Assembly: GCF_016599855.1 (NCBI RefSeq)
Contig: NZ_CP067041.1
Coordinates: 3,410,001 to 3,474,000 of the forward strand
DNA from: Bradyrhizobium diazoefficiens
Lineage (GTDB): Bacteria; Pseudomonadota; Alphaproteobacteria; Rhizobiales; Xanthobacteraceae
Direction: 5' to 3'
DNA: 64,000 nucleotides
Shown here: piece by piece, positions 8,677 to 17,972 of the stretch
Numbering within the stretch: the first letter of the stretch is position 1
Layout of the letters: the number at the start of each line of letters is the position of its first letter
Translations under genes and position numbers: made by a program
Notes under the pieces: generated by a model
The model's input: the letters and a program-made list of their open reading frames with translations, nothing else
What the model was told of the DNA's origin: nothing
Database searches by the model: none

Positions 8677-10103
8677 GGTTTCTCTCCATTATCATCCAAT
8701 GCGGCGTTGAGCCGCAGCATGTCGAGGCGCGGGTCGCCTTGCAGCAAGCCTGCGCCGATCAGGTGTTCAAGTGCTCGTCGCGCGCCTTCGCGCGAGGTGA
8801 TGAGGCCCAGCGCGTGGAGTTCTGCGACTTGGTCGGAAGGCTTGGCGTCGTCGCTTCGGAGTGCCGCCAGCAGGGCCTTGCCAGCCGGGGCGGTCATTGG
8901 ATCGTCGAGCCGTGCCGCAGGTCCCGCCATCAGCTGCGCCAGCTCGAAGCGGATGCCGTGTGCGTTTAAGGCGGCTTCCGCCTGCCTTCCGCGTTCGGCA
9001 GGTAAAAGCCGCGGCGCCAGCGCCACAACCAGGCCGGTTGCGTCGTGCTCGCCGATGATCCGTGCCGCGTGCGCGACTTGCGCGTCTGTCCCGGTTGCCA
9101 CGATCAGATTGACCAGCGCCATGTCGGCAGCCGGATCGACGTTCCAGTCCCAGGCGGCGATCAGCTCCTGCGCCGAGACCCCGAGCGCGCCCGAAAACGA
9201 CGCGAGATTGGCGCTTTCGAGCAAAGCCTTGCGGCGTTGCCATTGCGCCGGCGTTTTGGGACGTTCGGCCTCGATCACGCGCGAGCGGCGCAAGATCCCC
9301 TTGGTCTTCACCGAGAAGAAGCCGGCGAGCTCGGCGGCATCCTCGCCGGTCGTTGACCCGCGGCCGAGACGCGCGAGCAGCGAGGCGGCAAGCGCCTTCA
9401 CCTTGGGCGCGCGGTCGTCGGCCACGATGGTTTCGAGGAAGGCGATGTCGTCCTCGGACAGCCGCTCCGATAACAGCGACAGCAGGCGCAATCGGGTGTC
9501 GGCACTTTCCTTGCCGAGCTTCGCCTCCAGCATGGCACGTGCCGCGGATGGGTCGCGCCGCCGCAACTCGGTCAGCGCGACTTTGCGTGCAGCAGGCCAG
9601 AAGTCGTCCCAATTGGCCGCGGTAAGCTGGTCGCTCGTCTGCTGCCGCGCGGCATGACCGGATGCTGCAATCTCTGACCAGTCGCGCCACGGCGCATAGA
9701 CGTCGGGCACATCATCAGCGCCGGGCTCTGGCATCCAGTCGGCAGGATGTGCCGTCCAACCGCGTGCCGCCAGAAAGTCGACAAGCTCGGTTTTGACCTG
9801 GACCTGCTTCTTCGTCGCTAGGATGCGGCGCGCCAGCGGACGCAGGGCCTCAGGCAATGTCGGCAAGGCGAGTGCAGGAATGTCGGGCAGGATGCGGAGC
9901 GCAGAGACCGGCTCTGCTGTCACCGCGATGCCGAGGAACTGACCGGACAAAGCGAGCAGCCGCAATTCGGCCTCGGCCGGATCGTCGCCGAGCTCGGCAC
10001 GCCAGAACGAGGCTACGGGCGCGGCCGCCGATCCCATGGTCCAGCGCGTCAGCACTGAGCCCATCGCGTCGTAGATCGCCTCAGGCTTGATCGCGTCAGT
10101 CAT
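8673..10103 (-). CDS. DUF5691 family protein
   Basis: This 476-residue protein has no known function. The frame is open upstream, but the ATG at 10103 gives the normal family N-terminus (MTDAIKPEAIYDAMGSVLTR) and overlaps the stop of the SWIM gene by 8 bases. The sequence is almost entirely amphipathic Ala/Leu helices, for example RKVALTELRRRDPSAARAML and APKVKALAASLLARLG, suggesting HEAT-like repeats and a scaffold role. Such proteins commonly occur between SWIM and MoxR genes. No catalytic motif or membrane segment is visible. Confidence 0.82.
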   Translation of the reverse strand: MTDAIKPEAIYDAMGSVLTRWTMGSAAAPVASFWRAELGDDPAEAELRLLALSGQFLGIAVTAEPVSALRILPDIPALALPTLPEALRPLARRILATKKQVQVKTELVDFLAARGWTAHPADWMPEPGADDVPDVYAPWRDWSEIAASGHAARQQTSDQLTAANWDDFWPAARKVALTELRRRDPSAARAMLEAKLGKESADTRLRLLSLLSERLSEDDIAFLETIVADDRAPKVKALAASLLARLGRGSTTGEDAAELAGFFSVKTKGILRRSRVIEAERPKTPAQWQRRKALLESANLASFSGALGVSAQELIAAWDWNVDPAADMALVNLIVATGTDAQVAHAARIIGEHDATGLVVALAPRLLPAERGRQAEAALNAHGIRFELAQLMAGPAARLDDPMTAPAGKALLAALRSDDAKPSDQVAELHALGLITSREGARRALEHLIGAGLLQGDPRLDMLRLNAALDDNGEKP

Positions 10104-11484
10104 GGCTGCCGATCCGTCCCCACTCGGTCTGCGCGGCGAGGATCGTGAGCCGGCTGCCTGACCAGATCGCGGCCGTGCAGGTGAGATCGGTGCCGCACAA
10201 CAGGCCCTCCGCATTGCTCGCGACCGGCAACGTCGTGGTCCCGTCGCCGGATCGCCACCACGCATTCCCGGCATCGTCGCGGACGATCCGGCCGCATGGC
10301 AGCAGCAGCGGAATGTCGATCGTCCAGGGCTCGGCCAGCAGCGGCCGTGTCAACGCATCGGAGAGCGTTTGATCCGGCATGGGCCATTCCGGCCCGAGCG
10401 TCTCCTCGCCGGCGTCGCGCCGGACCAGCAGGGCGCGGAGCGGCTGCTGCGACGGATAGAAGACCAACTCGCCCCGAAAGCGCTCGCCGGGCGTGAACAC
10501 CGAACCGCGCCGTCCAGCGCTAGCCGGGAAGAAGTCGAGCAGCATGGCGAAGCGAGGACCGTTCTCAGCAAGATTGAGCAGCCACGTGGTCTGCGAGACC
10601 AGACCGTCGCGGCGCGTCTGCACCTGCTCGGCGAGCACCTCCCAATGCCCGTTCACGCGCGGCGCTTGCGGATCGGCCAGCACCGTCTCGCGCGTCTCCG
10701 AGATGGCGATTGCGCGCCGGATCTCGGCATTGCGCGGCCCGGCGCGGAATGCGCGCGCGAGCAGCACCAGCTTGCCGAGCTCGACGATCGCGCCGCGTGG
10801 CCGGTCGCCCGCGGCGAGCGCGAGCAAACGGGACGGTAGTTCGTCGATTCGGCCGGCAAGCACGGCCGCCTTGCCATCGACCAGCCGCGCCGCGATCCGG
10901 CGGCATCGCGCCGTGGCATCGTCGATGAATCCCGCCAGTCCCAAGCGCAACTGGTCGCCGATCCATTGCTCCAGCGCATCCAGCGCATCGAGGATGGCGC
11001 GCTCAGTCTCTTCGTTTCGTTTGGCCGCCTGCGCCTCGCGCCGTGCCGCATCCTTGGGGTCTTCGGCGGCTTCCGGCTCGATGGTGCGTGCGGCACGCAA
11101 ATCTTTTCCCTCACCGGACGGTGTATTGCTCGCAGGCTTGGCTGCGGAGGTGCCCCGCCGCCGACCCAGCCAGTCGCTGACCCAGGCCGGCGTATCGGCG
11201 GGCGCGAACGGCACGATCGCTTCCGCATTGAGCCACAACAGCCCGAGCACGTGCTTGCAGGGGAATTTGCGGGACGGACAGGTGCACTTGTTGCCGAGGT
11301 CGCGCAGGTCAGCCATCACCCGGTAGGGATTGGCGCCGGAGCCCGCGCATTCGCCCCAAATCAGCGCGCCATCCGGGCTGCCGCCGACGCCGGACCATTT
11401 GGCCGGCTTGGCAAGGCCTGCGGCCGCCTTGAGCGAGGATTGATCGGTAGCGAGTTGCTCGACCGCTTTCAGATCAATCGCCAC
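10096..11484 (-). CDS. SWIM zinc-finger protein, first gene of the operon (YehQ-like)
   Basis: This 462-residue protein has a SWIM zinc finger near its N-terminus: the pattern CxCx6CxH is met by CTCPSRKFPCKH (67-78), preceded by NPYRVMADLRDLG. SWIM fingers bind DNA or protein. A low-complexity linker (about 120-165) leads into a C-terminal domain of unknown fold that contains LLLPCGRIVRDDAGNAWWR. It heads a minus-strand operon of five genes that are coupled by overlaps of 4-8 bases or a gap of 5 bases. It matches E. coli YehQ by domain and context. It may recruit the complex to its target, but that is speculation. Confidence 0.87.
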   Translation of the reverse strand: MAIDLKAVEQLATDQSSLKAAAGLAKPAKWSGVGGSPDGALIWGECAGSGANPYRVMADLRDLGNKCTCPSRKFPCKHVLGLLWLNAEAIVPFAPADTPAWVSDWLGRRRGTSAAKPASNTPSGEGKDLRAARTIEPEAAEDPKDAARREAQAAKRNEETERAILDALDALEQWIGDQLRLGLAGFIDDATARCRRIAARLVDGKAAVLAGRIDELPSRLLALAAGDRPRGAIVELGKLVLLARAFRAGPRNAEIRRAIAISETRETVLADPQAPRVNGHWEVLAEQVQTRRDGLVSQTTWLLNLAENGPRFAMLLDFFPASAGRRGSVFTPGERFRGELVFYPSQQPLRALLVRRDAGEETLGPEWPMPDQTLSDALTRPLLAEPWTIDIPLLLPCGRIVRDDAGNAWWRSGDGTTTLPVASNAEGLLCGTDLTCTAAIWSGSRLTILAAQTEWGRIGSHD

Positions 11485-11606
11485 GCCGATGTCCCAACCC
11501 GAATCCAGGACGCACAGTATATCGGGGACGATGAAAGCTCAATGTCACCGCGAGTGGCGGGCCGGCTGCACGCGCTGATCGTTGTCTCGACGGCCTTGAA
11601 GGTCGC

Positions 11607-12560
11607 CTAGAAATGGTGCACGCCGAGTGCCGAAAACGCGCCGTCGTGGATGTCGTGGCTATCGGTCGGCTGGCCAAGAAAGCCGAGATGCAGCGTCACC
11701 GTCGGCAGCGCCGCGATCGGCACCGCGCCGGCGGTGTCGAGCCCGCCGATATCGACGTCGTGGGTCGCGGCGCTGTCATGGGGCGAGGCCAGCGGCGTGC
11801 TGGCGATATCCGTGACCAGTGCGCTGAACAAGTCGGGGGAGGACGCCTCATGCGCATCGCCTCCACCAGAATGGAGCAAGCCGCCGACCAGGCTGGTGAC
11901 GCTGTCCGCAAGTTGTCCGATCGTTCCTGTTACCGTGGACGTCAGTTGGGACACCGTCGTGCTCAGGTTGTCGAGCGTGTGGGAGACGGCGGACAGCGAC
12001 GTGTCGACGAAGTTCGTGATCGTGCTGCCGAGATCATGCAGCGACGATAGCGGATCGATGGATACAGCCGTCGCAACATCTGCGTGAGCGCCGCCGCCAC
12101 CGTTTTCTCCGATATGATCATGCGCGACGGGAGCGACTTCGTGGCTATCAGCTTGGACACTCGTGCTGAATGGGCCATCCGCCGTGGCGGTGACACTGCT
12201 GTTGCTATTGGCATGCAAGACACTGCCAGTGGCCGCATCCATATGAAGCGCCGTCGCAGTCGTACCTGTCGGCGGCGCGCTCGCATCGGCATGCTGTTCG
12301 TCGGAGACGGGCTGGTGATCGCCCGGTGCCGCATCCGCAGGTGTCCCGTCCACAGGTGCCGGATCGGCGGCGTGCGCCGGCGTGGGCGGCACGTCGGACG
12401 GCAGCGGCTGCGCATCGAAGCCACCATGATGCCCGGCGCCCTCGGCTTGCTTCAGGAAGGCGACTAGCGCGGTCATGAACGCAATCGTCTCTTCCGTCGT
12501 GATGTGGCGGGCGATCTCCGCCTTCTCGGCGCGGCGGTTGTTCTGCTCGGATGCGGCCAT
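11607..12560 (-). CDS. Acidic Ala/His/Ser-rich protein, candidate type I secretion substrate
   Basis: This 317-residue protein is not recognised as any family. It starts 10 bases after the HlyD gene with a strong GAGGAG ribosome site, so it is in the secretion operon. Composition is unusual: many Ala, His, Asp, Ser, Thr and Pro, and no Cys. Residues 1-45 are a charged helical part (AEKAEIARHITTEETIAFMT), then a disordered Pro/Ala stretch, then Ser/Thr-rich repeats such as TLDNLSTTVSQLTSTVTG and a Gly-rich stretch. There is no Sec signal peptide and there are no RTX nonapeptides. The acidic C-terminus ends in AFSALGVHHF. Secretion by the adjacent transporter is inferred from context and composition. 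Confidence 0.7.
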   Translation of the reverse strand: MAASEQNNRRAEKAEIARHITTEETIAFMTALVAFLKQAEGAGHHGGFDAQPLPSDVPPTPAHAADPAPVDGTPADAAPGDHQPVSDEQHADASAPPTGTTATALHMDAATGSVLHANSNSSVTATADGPFSTSVQADSHEVAPVAHDHIGENGGGGAHADVATAVSIDPLSSLHDLGSTITNFVDTSLSAVSHTLDNLSTTVSQLTSTVTGTIGQLADSVTSLVGGLLHSGGGDAHEASSPDLFSALVTDIASTPLASPHDSAATHDVDIGGLDTAGAVPIAALPTVTLHLGFLGQPTDSHDIHDGAFSALGVHHF

Positions 12561-12570
12561 CAGCTCCTCC

Positions 12571-13890
12571 TCAGCGTTCGCGGAAGGCGCGGGTCAGCTC
12601 GTCGCGCAGTGGTCCGAACAGATATTCGAACAGCGTGCGCGGCCGCGTCGGCACGATCACCTCGGCCGGCATGCCCGACTGCAATTCAATGCGCGATTTC
12701 TTGACGTCCTCCGGCTCCAGCGAGACCTCGACCGCGTAGTAGCCGGGGCCGCCGGTCTTGTCGTTGGTGACGCGGTCGGCCGAGACCGTCCGCACGGTGC
12801 CGTAGAGGCGAGGGCGTTCGACATAATTGACGCCGGTCAGCCGGATTTCGGCGCGGCGGCCGACCGTCACGTCGTTTATGTCGGATAGTTTGAGCTGGGC
12901 GTCCACGATCAGGGGGTTATCCGACGGCACAATGTCCATGAGTTTTGCGCCGGGCTGGATCACGCCGCCTTCGGTGAAGACGTCCAGCCCGACCACCGAG
13001 CCGGTCGCCGGCGCCCTGATCTGCGTACGCGTCACGACATCGGTGGCGGCGTCCACCTTGGGACCGAGCTCGGCGAGCTTGTTCTCGGTGGAGCGGAGTT
13101 GATCGGTGATCTCGCTCATCCGGCCGCGCTCCGCCTTGGCGATCTCGGCTTCGTTCTGCGCAATCTGCTGCTGCATGCCGGCGATGTTGGCGCGCTGGGC
13201 GCCGATATCGGCCTGCAGCTTGGCGTCCTCGCGCTGAAGGGCCAGGATCCGCGTCTTCGGCGTATAGCCCTGTTCGTAGAGATGCTGCGCACCATTCATC
13301 TCGTCGGCCAGAAGCTCGCGCTGCTTCTCGGTGCCGGTGAGCTGGGCCTGCGTGCCGCCGATCTGCGCGTTCAGCTCGGCGATCTTGCCCTTGAGCACGG
13401 CCGTTTCCGCTTCGAACTGATGCTTTCGCGCGGCCATCATCGCGATCTCGTTCGCCATCGCCTGGCGCAGCGCGGGCTTTGCGTCCTTGGGATCGACACC
13501 GAAGTCTGGGGCGGCTCGTCCGTCCCGCTCGGCCATCAGCCGCGCTTCTGCGGCAAGAGCGGCATCGCGATCGGCAACGAGGACCTCGAGCTTGGCCCGG
13601 GGATCGCTGTCGTCGAGCACGAGCAGAAGCTGCCCCTTCTCGACATGGGCGCCGTCGCGCACCAGAAGCTGGCGGATGACGCCGCCATAGGGATGCTGCA
13701 CGCTCTGGCGCCGTCCCTCGACCTGGAGGTTGCCACTGGCGATCGCGGCGCCCGATATCGGCGCAAGAGTGCCCCACAGCGTCATCGCCGACGCAAACGC
13801 GCCGATCACGATGGCGCCGACCAGCGCGGGCCGTCCCGGCCGCGCATAATAAGCGCGCTCGCGATCGGCGATATAGGTCGCGGTGCTCAT
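12571..13890 (-). CDS. HlyD-family type I secretion periplasmic adaptor
   Basis: This 439-residue membrane-fusion protein links the inner-membrane ABC exporter to an outer-membrane TolC channel. The start at 13890 (MSTATYIADRERAYYARPGR) overlaps the ABC gene stop by 4 bases. One TM segment lies at about 20-42, followed by the biotinyl-lipoyl half-motif GGVIRQLLVRDGAHVEKGQL, a long coiled coil (about 115-270), and the second lipoyl half IRAPATGSVVGLDVFTEGG. The C-terminal beta-barrel with PAEVIVPTRPRTLFEYL is typical of the PrtE/HlyD group. No tolC homologue is in the window, so a shared TolC elsewhere is likely. Confidence 0.92.
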   Translation of the reverse strand: MSTATYIADRERAYYARPGRPALVGAIVIGAFASAMTLWGTLAPISGAAIASGNLQVEGRRQSVQHPYGGVIRQLLVRDGAHVEKGQLLLVLDDSDPRAKLEVLVADRDAALAAEARLMAERDGRAAPDFGVDPKDAKPALRQAMANEIAMMAARKHQFEAETAVLKGKIAELNAQIGGTQAQLTGTEKQRELLADEMNGAQHLYEQGYTPKTRILALQREDAKLQADIGAQRANIAGMQQQIAQNEAEIAKAERGRMSEITDQLRSTENKLAELGPKVDAATDVVTRTQIRAPATGSVVGLDVFTEGGVIQPGAKLMDIVPSDNPLIVDAQLKLSDINDVTVGRRAEIRLTGVNYVERPRLYGTVRTVSADRVTNDKTGGPGYYAVEVSLEPEDVKKSRIELQSGMPAEVIVPTRPRTLFEYLFGPLRDELTRAFRER

Positions 13891-15629
13891 GATGCGGAAG
13901 CCCGTGCGGCAGCCTGCTGCTGCAAGGCCTGGTAGACCTCGCCGGGCGGGCCGAGCATGTCGAGCATGCCGCTCCTCAGCACCATCATGACGTCGACGAT
14001 GTCGAGGATGGTGGTGCGGTGGGTGATGACGATGACGGCGCCGCCATCGGCCTTGGCCTTGAGCAAAGCGGCCTTCAGCGCTTCCTCGCCCGGCGCGTCG
14101 AGATTGGCGTTGGGTTCGTCGAGCACCAGCAGCGGCGGCCGGCCAAGCAAAGCGCGCGCGAGGCCGAGCCGTTGGCGCTGTCCGCCTGACAGGCCAACGC
14201 CCCCGACGCCGAGTCGCGTGTCGTATTGCCGGGGTAGATCGAGCACCATGTCGTGGATGCCGGCGCGGACCGCGGCATCGATGATCTCGTCGGTCGAAGC
14301 ATCGCCGAAGCGCGCGATGTTTTCGCGCACGGTACCGGCGAAGAGGCCGACATCCTGCGGCAGATAGCCGACATGGCGGCCGAACTCGACGGGGTTCCAG
14401 TGATTGTAGTCGAGCCCGCCGAAGCACAGCCGCCCGGCGGCGGGCGCCATCGCGCCGACCAGGAGGCGCGCCAGGGTGCTCTTGCCCGAGCCGCTCGGGC
14501 CGACGATGCCCAGCGCCTGGCCGCCGGCCAGTTCGAAGGACAGGCCCTTCAGCACAGGTTCGGGGCGCGAGGGCAGTTCGCAGACGAGCTCGCGTACCTC
14601 GACGGTGTTGCGCTGCTTCGGCACGATGGTCTGCGGTACGGTCAGATCGACGGTCGCAAGCAGCTCGCGCACCTGCGTGTAGGAATCGCGCGCGCCGATG
14701 AACTGCTTCCAGGTGCCGACCGCCTGTTCGACCGGGACCAGCGCCCGGCCCATGACGATGCTAGCGGCAAAGATCGTCGCGGGCGTGATGGCATGGTCGA
14801 TCGCCAGCCAGGCGCCGGTGCCGAGCATCAGTGATTGCAACAGCAGGCGGAAGAAGCGGATTGAGGACGTCATCACCGCGTTCTTGTCGCTGGCGATCGC
14901 TTGCTGCACCAGCATCGCCGAGCGCTGGCTCTGCCAGTTGCGCTCGACCGCCGGCTGCATGCCCATGCCGCGGATCACGTCGGCATGGCGCAGCACATTC
15001 TCGGTGAAGACGTAGGACTGGTTGCCGGACGCCTCGGCTTGCTTCATCGGCGAACGGGTCAGGACCTCGTTGACGCCGGCAAGCCCGAGCAGCAGCAGCG
15101 CGCCGATGGTGGCGACGAGGCCGAGCAGGGGATGAATGAAGAACAGCAGCAGCAGGTAGATCGGAATCCAGGGCAGGTCGAACGCAAAATAGATTCCGGA
15201 TCCGGTCACGAAGGTGCGGAACTGGTCGAGGTCACGCAGTTGCTGTGCGCCCCGCGAAGCGCCGCGCTCGGCGGATCGCACCACCAGCGCCTCGAACACG
15301 CGCCTCGACAGCTCCATGTCGAGCCGGATGCCGCAGCGGATCAGGATCCAGGCGCGCACCGCGTCGAGGCCGGCCATGGTCAGCAGCGCAATGGCGAGAA
15401 TGAGCGTGAGCAGGACGAGGGTGGAGATGTTTTCGTTGAGCAGGACGCGGTTGTAGACCTGCATCAGATAGAGCGGTGAGGACAGATAGAGCAGGTTGAT
15501 CGCGCTCGAAAACAATCCGGCCCAGAGAAAATGCGGCCAGAGCTTCAGCAAGGCTTCGCGAACCTCGTCGCTGCGTCGATACGGCGGCTCTGCCGCCTCA
15601 TCCGCGACGGTCGAAAGTGCTGCCGCCAT
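13887..15629 (-). CDS. Type I secretion ABC transporter permease/ATPase (PrtD-like)
   Basis: This 580-residue half-transporter exports a protein substrate across the inner membrane. The ATG at 15629 was chosen because GAGGA lies 8 bases before it and MAAALSTVADEAAEPPYRR is a plausible cytoplasmic tail; the frame extends upstream without a ribosome site. About residues 35-310 form the six-TM exporter domain (SPLYLMQVYNRVLLNENI). The ATPase has Walker A GPSGSGKSTLARLL, signature LSGGQRQRLGLARAL and Walker B LLVLDEPNANLD. There is no N-terminal C39 peptidase domain, which fits PrtD/AprD-type exporters that use an uncleaved C-terminal signal. It is coupled to hlyD by 4 bases. Confidence 0.93.
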   Translation of the reverse strand: MAAALSTVADEAAEPPYRRSDEVREALLKLWPHFLWAGLFSSAINLLYLSSPLYLMQVYNRVLLNENISTLVLLTLILAIALLTMAGLDAVRAWILIRCGIRLDMELSRRVFEALVVRSAERGASRGAQQLRDLDQFRTFVTGSGIYFAFDLPWIPIYLLLLFFIHPLLGLVATIGALLLLGLAGVNEVLTRSPMKQAEASGNQSYVFTENVLRHADVIRGMGMQPAVERNWQSQRSAMLVQQAIASDKNAVMTSSIRFFRLLLQSLMLGTGAWLAIDHAITPATIFAASIVMGRALVPVEQAVGTWKQFIGARDSYTQVRELLATVDLTVPQTIVPKQRNTVEVRELVCELPSRPEPVLKGLSFELAGGQALGIVGPSGSGKSTLARLLVGAMAPAAGRLCFGGLDYNHWNPVEFGRHVGYLPQDVGLFAGTVRENIARFGDASTDEIIDAAVRAGIHDMVLDLPRQYDTRLGVGGVGLSGGQRQRLGLARALLGRPPLLVLDEPNANLDAPGEEALKAALLKAKADGGAVIVITHRTTILDIVDVMMVLRSGMLDMLGPPGEVYQALQQQAAARASAS

Positions 15630-15741
15630 CTGAATGTCCTCAGGGTGTGAAACGAAACTGCGCCGGGACGCTGGCGGACTTACACGAAGCGTGACGCGGG
15701 GCCTGAGCCCCACGTCACATGTTTGTCATCTGGAGGGCGAC

Positions 15742-16044
15742 TTAGACCAGCCCGTGGAGGAGACCACCGACATCGAGATGGCCGACATCGGCACTGAGGC
15801 CGACGGCGGTCGGTGCGGAGATCGAGGCATCGATGCCCCCGGTTCCCGCAAGGCCTGACGCTGAGGCGTGAATGCTGGGATTGGTTTCGATCAGCGCGCC
15901 CACGTCGAGCGTGTGGGACAGATCGACCGAACCGCTGGCGCCGGCCGTCACACTTCCACCTGCACCGGCGCTGCCTGACAGCGCACCTGTTGCTGTTCCA
16001 AGCAAGCCATCGACCGTGCCGAGCAGGTTTCCGAGAAGAGCCAT
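15742..16044 (-). CDS. Small Gly/Ala/Ser-rich protein upstream of the type I exporter
   Basis: This 100-residue protein is read from the ATG at 16044, which has AAGGAG at ideal spacing; longer starts lack one. It begins MALLGNLLGTVDGLLGTATG and continues as a Gly/Ala/Ser/Thr/Asp-rich sequence without Cys, Lys or Arg, ending GHLDVGGLLHGLV. It has no cleavable signal peptide. It lies 112 bases upstream of the ABC exporter on the same strand and resembles the 317-residue protein at the other end in its leucine-glycine segments and composition. It may be a second exported substrate; no family is recognised. Confidence 0.65.
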   Translation of the reverse strand: MALLGNLLGTVDGLLGTATGALSGSAGAGGSVTAGASGSVDLSHTLDVGALIETNPSIHASASGLAGTGGIDASISAPTAVGLSADVGHLDVGGLLHGLV

Positions 16045-16284
16045 GTGAACTCCTTTGAGTTGGCAGTTGAGATCGCGACAGAATGGTCGCTGCCCAAGAA
16101 GTCGCGCCAACGCTGAAGGTTGCGGACTCACATGCGGCCATTTGGTGCTGATTTGTTGGACGAGGAACTTGTGGCGGGGAGGGTACCGCGGTTGACTCCA
16201 CAACAGTGGAGTATGCACATATGCCGCAGACCGCTACCATGGGCCGCTCTCGGAGCACGGGAGCCAGCAGCAAGCGGAGGCGGC

Positions 16285-17949
16285 ATGAGCGGGCAGGAAC
16301 GGAAACTCAAAGGATCGGACCTGTTCGTCGCGGCGCTCGAAAACGAAGGCGTCGACCGGATCTTCGGCGTGCCTGGCGAAGAAAATCTCGACCTCGTCGA
16401 GTCGCTGCGCACCTCCAGGATCGAGCTGGTCCTGACCCGCCACGAGCAGGCCGCTGCCTTCATGGCCGCGACCCATGGCCGCTTGACCGGCAAGCCCGGT
16501 GTATGTCTCTCCACGCTGGGCCCCGGCGCGCTCAATCTGTCCACGGGTGCGGCCTATGCGCATCTCGGCGCGATGCCGATGATCCTCATCACCGGCCAGA
16601 AGCCGATCATGAGCAGCCGGCAGGCGCGCTTCCAGATCGTGGACGTGGTCGCGACCATGAAGCCGCTGACGAAGCTGTCGCGACAGATCGTCAGCGCCTC
16701 CTCGATTCCAACCGTCGTGCGCGACGCATTTCGCGTGGCGATGGAGGAGCGGCCGGGACCCGTGCATCTCGAACTGCCCGAAGACATCGCGGGCGAGAAG
16801 GTGGCGGCTGTTCCCGTGATCCCGATCCATCCGATCGAAATCCCCGTCGCCCACCGTGCCGCGCTCGACCGTGCGGCCGAAATGATTTTGGCCGCAAAGT
16901 ATCCGCTGGTGATGATGGGCGCCGCCACCAGCCGGCCGCGCTCGACCCACGGCATCGCAAGCTTCGTGCGGCGGACCGGCATCCCGTTCTTCACCACGCA
17001 GATGGGAAAAGGGACCGTGCCCGGCGGCACCAATCTCTACATGGGCACCGCGGCGCTGTCCGAACGCGACTATGTCCACGACGCCATCGACGCCGCCGAT
17101 TTGATCGTGGCGATCGGCCACGACCCGATCGAGAAGCCGCCCTTCATCATGGGGCCGTCGGGTCCGAACGTCATTCACGTCAGCTACACCTCGGCCAGCG
17201 TCGAGCAGGTGTATTTTCCCGACGCCGAGGTCGTCGGTGACGTCGGCCCGAGCCTGGAGCTTCTGGCCGACCGGCTCGAAGGCAAGCTGCCGCAGGCGGC
17301 GGCGCTGTTGCCGCTCCGAGAAGAGATCCTCAACCGCATCGCCGATCGCGCCAGCGAGGGGCGCTGGCCGCCGACGCCGCAGCGCATCGTGCACGACATC
17401 CGGCAGGTCATGCCCGAGAACGGCATCGTCGCGCTCGACAACGGCATGTACAAGATCTGGTTCGCGCGCAACTACCGCACGCGCGTCGCCAACACGCTGC
17501 TGCTCGACAACGCGTTGGCTACGATGGGCGCGGGTCTGCCGTCGGCGATGATGGCGGCGATGCTTTATCCCGATCGCCGCGTGCTCGCAGTCGCCGGTGA
17601 CGGCGGCTTCATGATGAACAGCCAGGAGATGGAGACCGCCGTCCGCCTCAAGCTCAACCTGGTCGTGCTGGTGCTGGAGGACAACGCTTACGGCATGATT
17701 CGCTGGAAGCAGGCCGTCGACCATTTCGCCGATTACGGCATGAGCTTTGGTAATCCCGACTTTGCGCTCTATGCCAAGGCCTATGGCGCCAAGGGCCACC
17801 GCATCACGAGCATCGACAGCTTTGGACGGACGTTAGACGCGGCGTTTAGGGAGGGCGGTGTGCACCTCCTCTCGATCCCGATCGACTATTCGGAGAACGT
17901 GCGGGTGCTCGTTGACGAGCTGCGCGCGCACGAGACGTCGAAGACGTGA
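16285..17949 (+). CDS. Thiamine-diphosphate enzyme, acetolactate synthase large-subunit family
   Basis: This 554-residue enzyme has the three-domain ThDP layout. The pyrimidine-binding domain carries the conserved Glu in TRHEQAAAFMA (about residue 54), followed by a central domain and a C-terminal PP domain with AVAGDGGFMMNSQEMETAV and LEDNAYGM. It probably condenses or decarboxylates a 2-oxo acid such as pyruvate; it is annotated like catabolic acetolactate synthase, but other decarboxylases share the fold. No small regulatory subunit or ilvC is adjacent, which argues against the main valine/isoleucine pathway. The ATG at 16285 follows GGAGG. It diverges from the secretion locus. Confidence 0.85.
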   Translation: MSGQERKLKGSDLFVAALENEGVDRIFGVPGEENLDLVESLRTSRIELVLTRHEQAAAFMAATHGRLTGKPGVCLSTLGPGALNLSTGAAYAHLGAMPMILITGQKPIMSSRQARFQIVDVVATMKPLTKLSRQIVSASSIPTVVRDAFRVAMEERPGPVHLELPEDIAGEKVAAVPVIPIHPIEIPVAHRAALDRAAEMILAAKYPLVMMGAATSRPRSTHGIASFVRRTGIPFFTTQMGKGTVPGGTNLYMGTAALSERDYVHDAIDAADLIVAIGHDPIEKPPFIMGPSGPNVIHVSYTSASVEQVYFPDAEVVGDVGPSLELLADRLEGKLPQAAALLPLREEILNRIADRASEGRWPPTPQRIVHDIRQVMPENGIVALDNGMYKIWFARNYRTRVANTLLLDNALATMGAGLPSAMMAAMLYPDRRVLAVAGDGGFMMNSQEMETAVRLKLNLVVLVLEDNAYGMIRWKQAVDHFADYGMSFGNPDFALYAKAYGAKGHRITSIDSFGRTLDAAFREGGVHLLSIPIDYSENVRVLVDELRAHETSKT

Positions 17950-17972
17950 TTTGTTAGACGCTCTCGCCTCAT

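Noticed and set aside
11607..16044. RTX toxin as the type I substrate
   Set aside because: No GGxGxDxxx repeats are found in either flanking protein.
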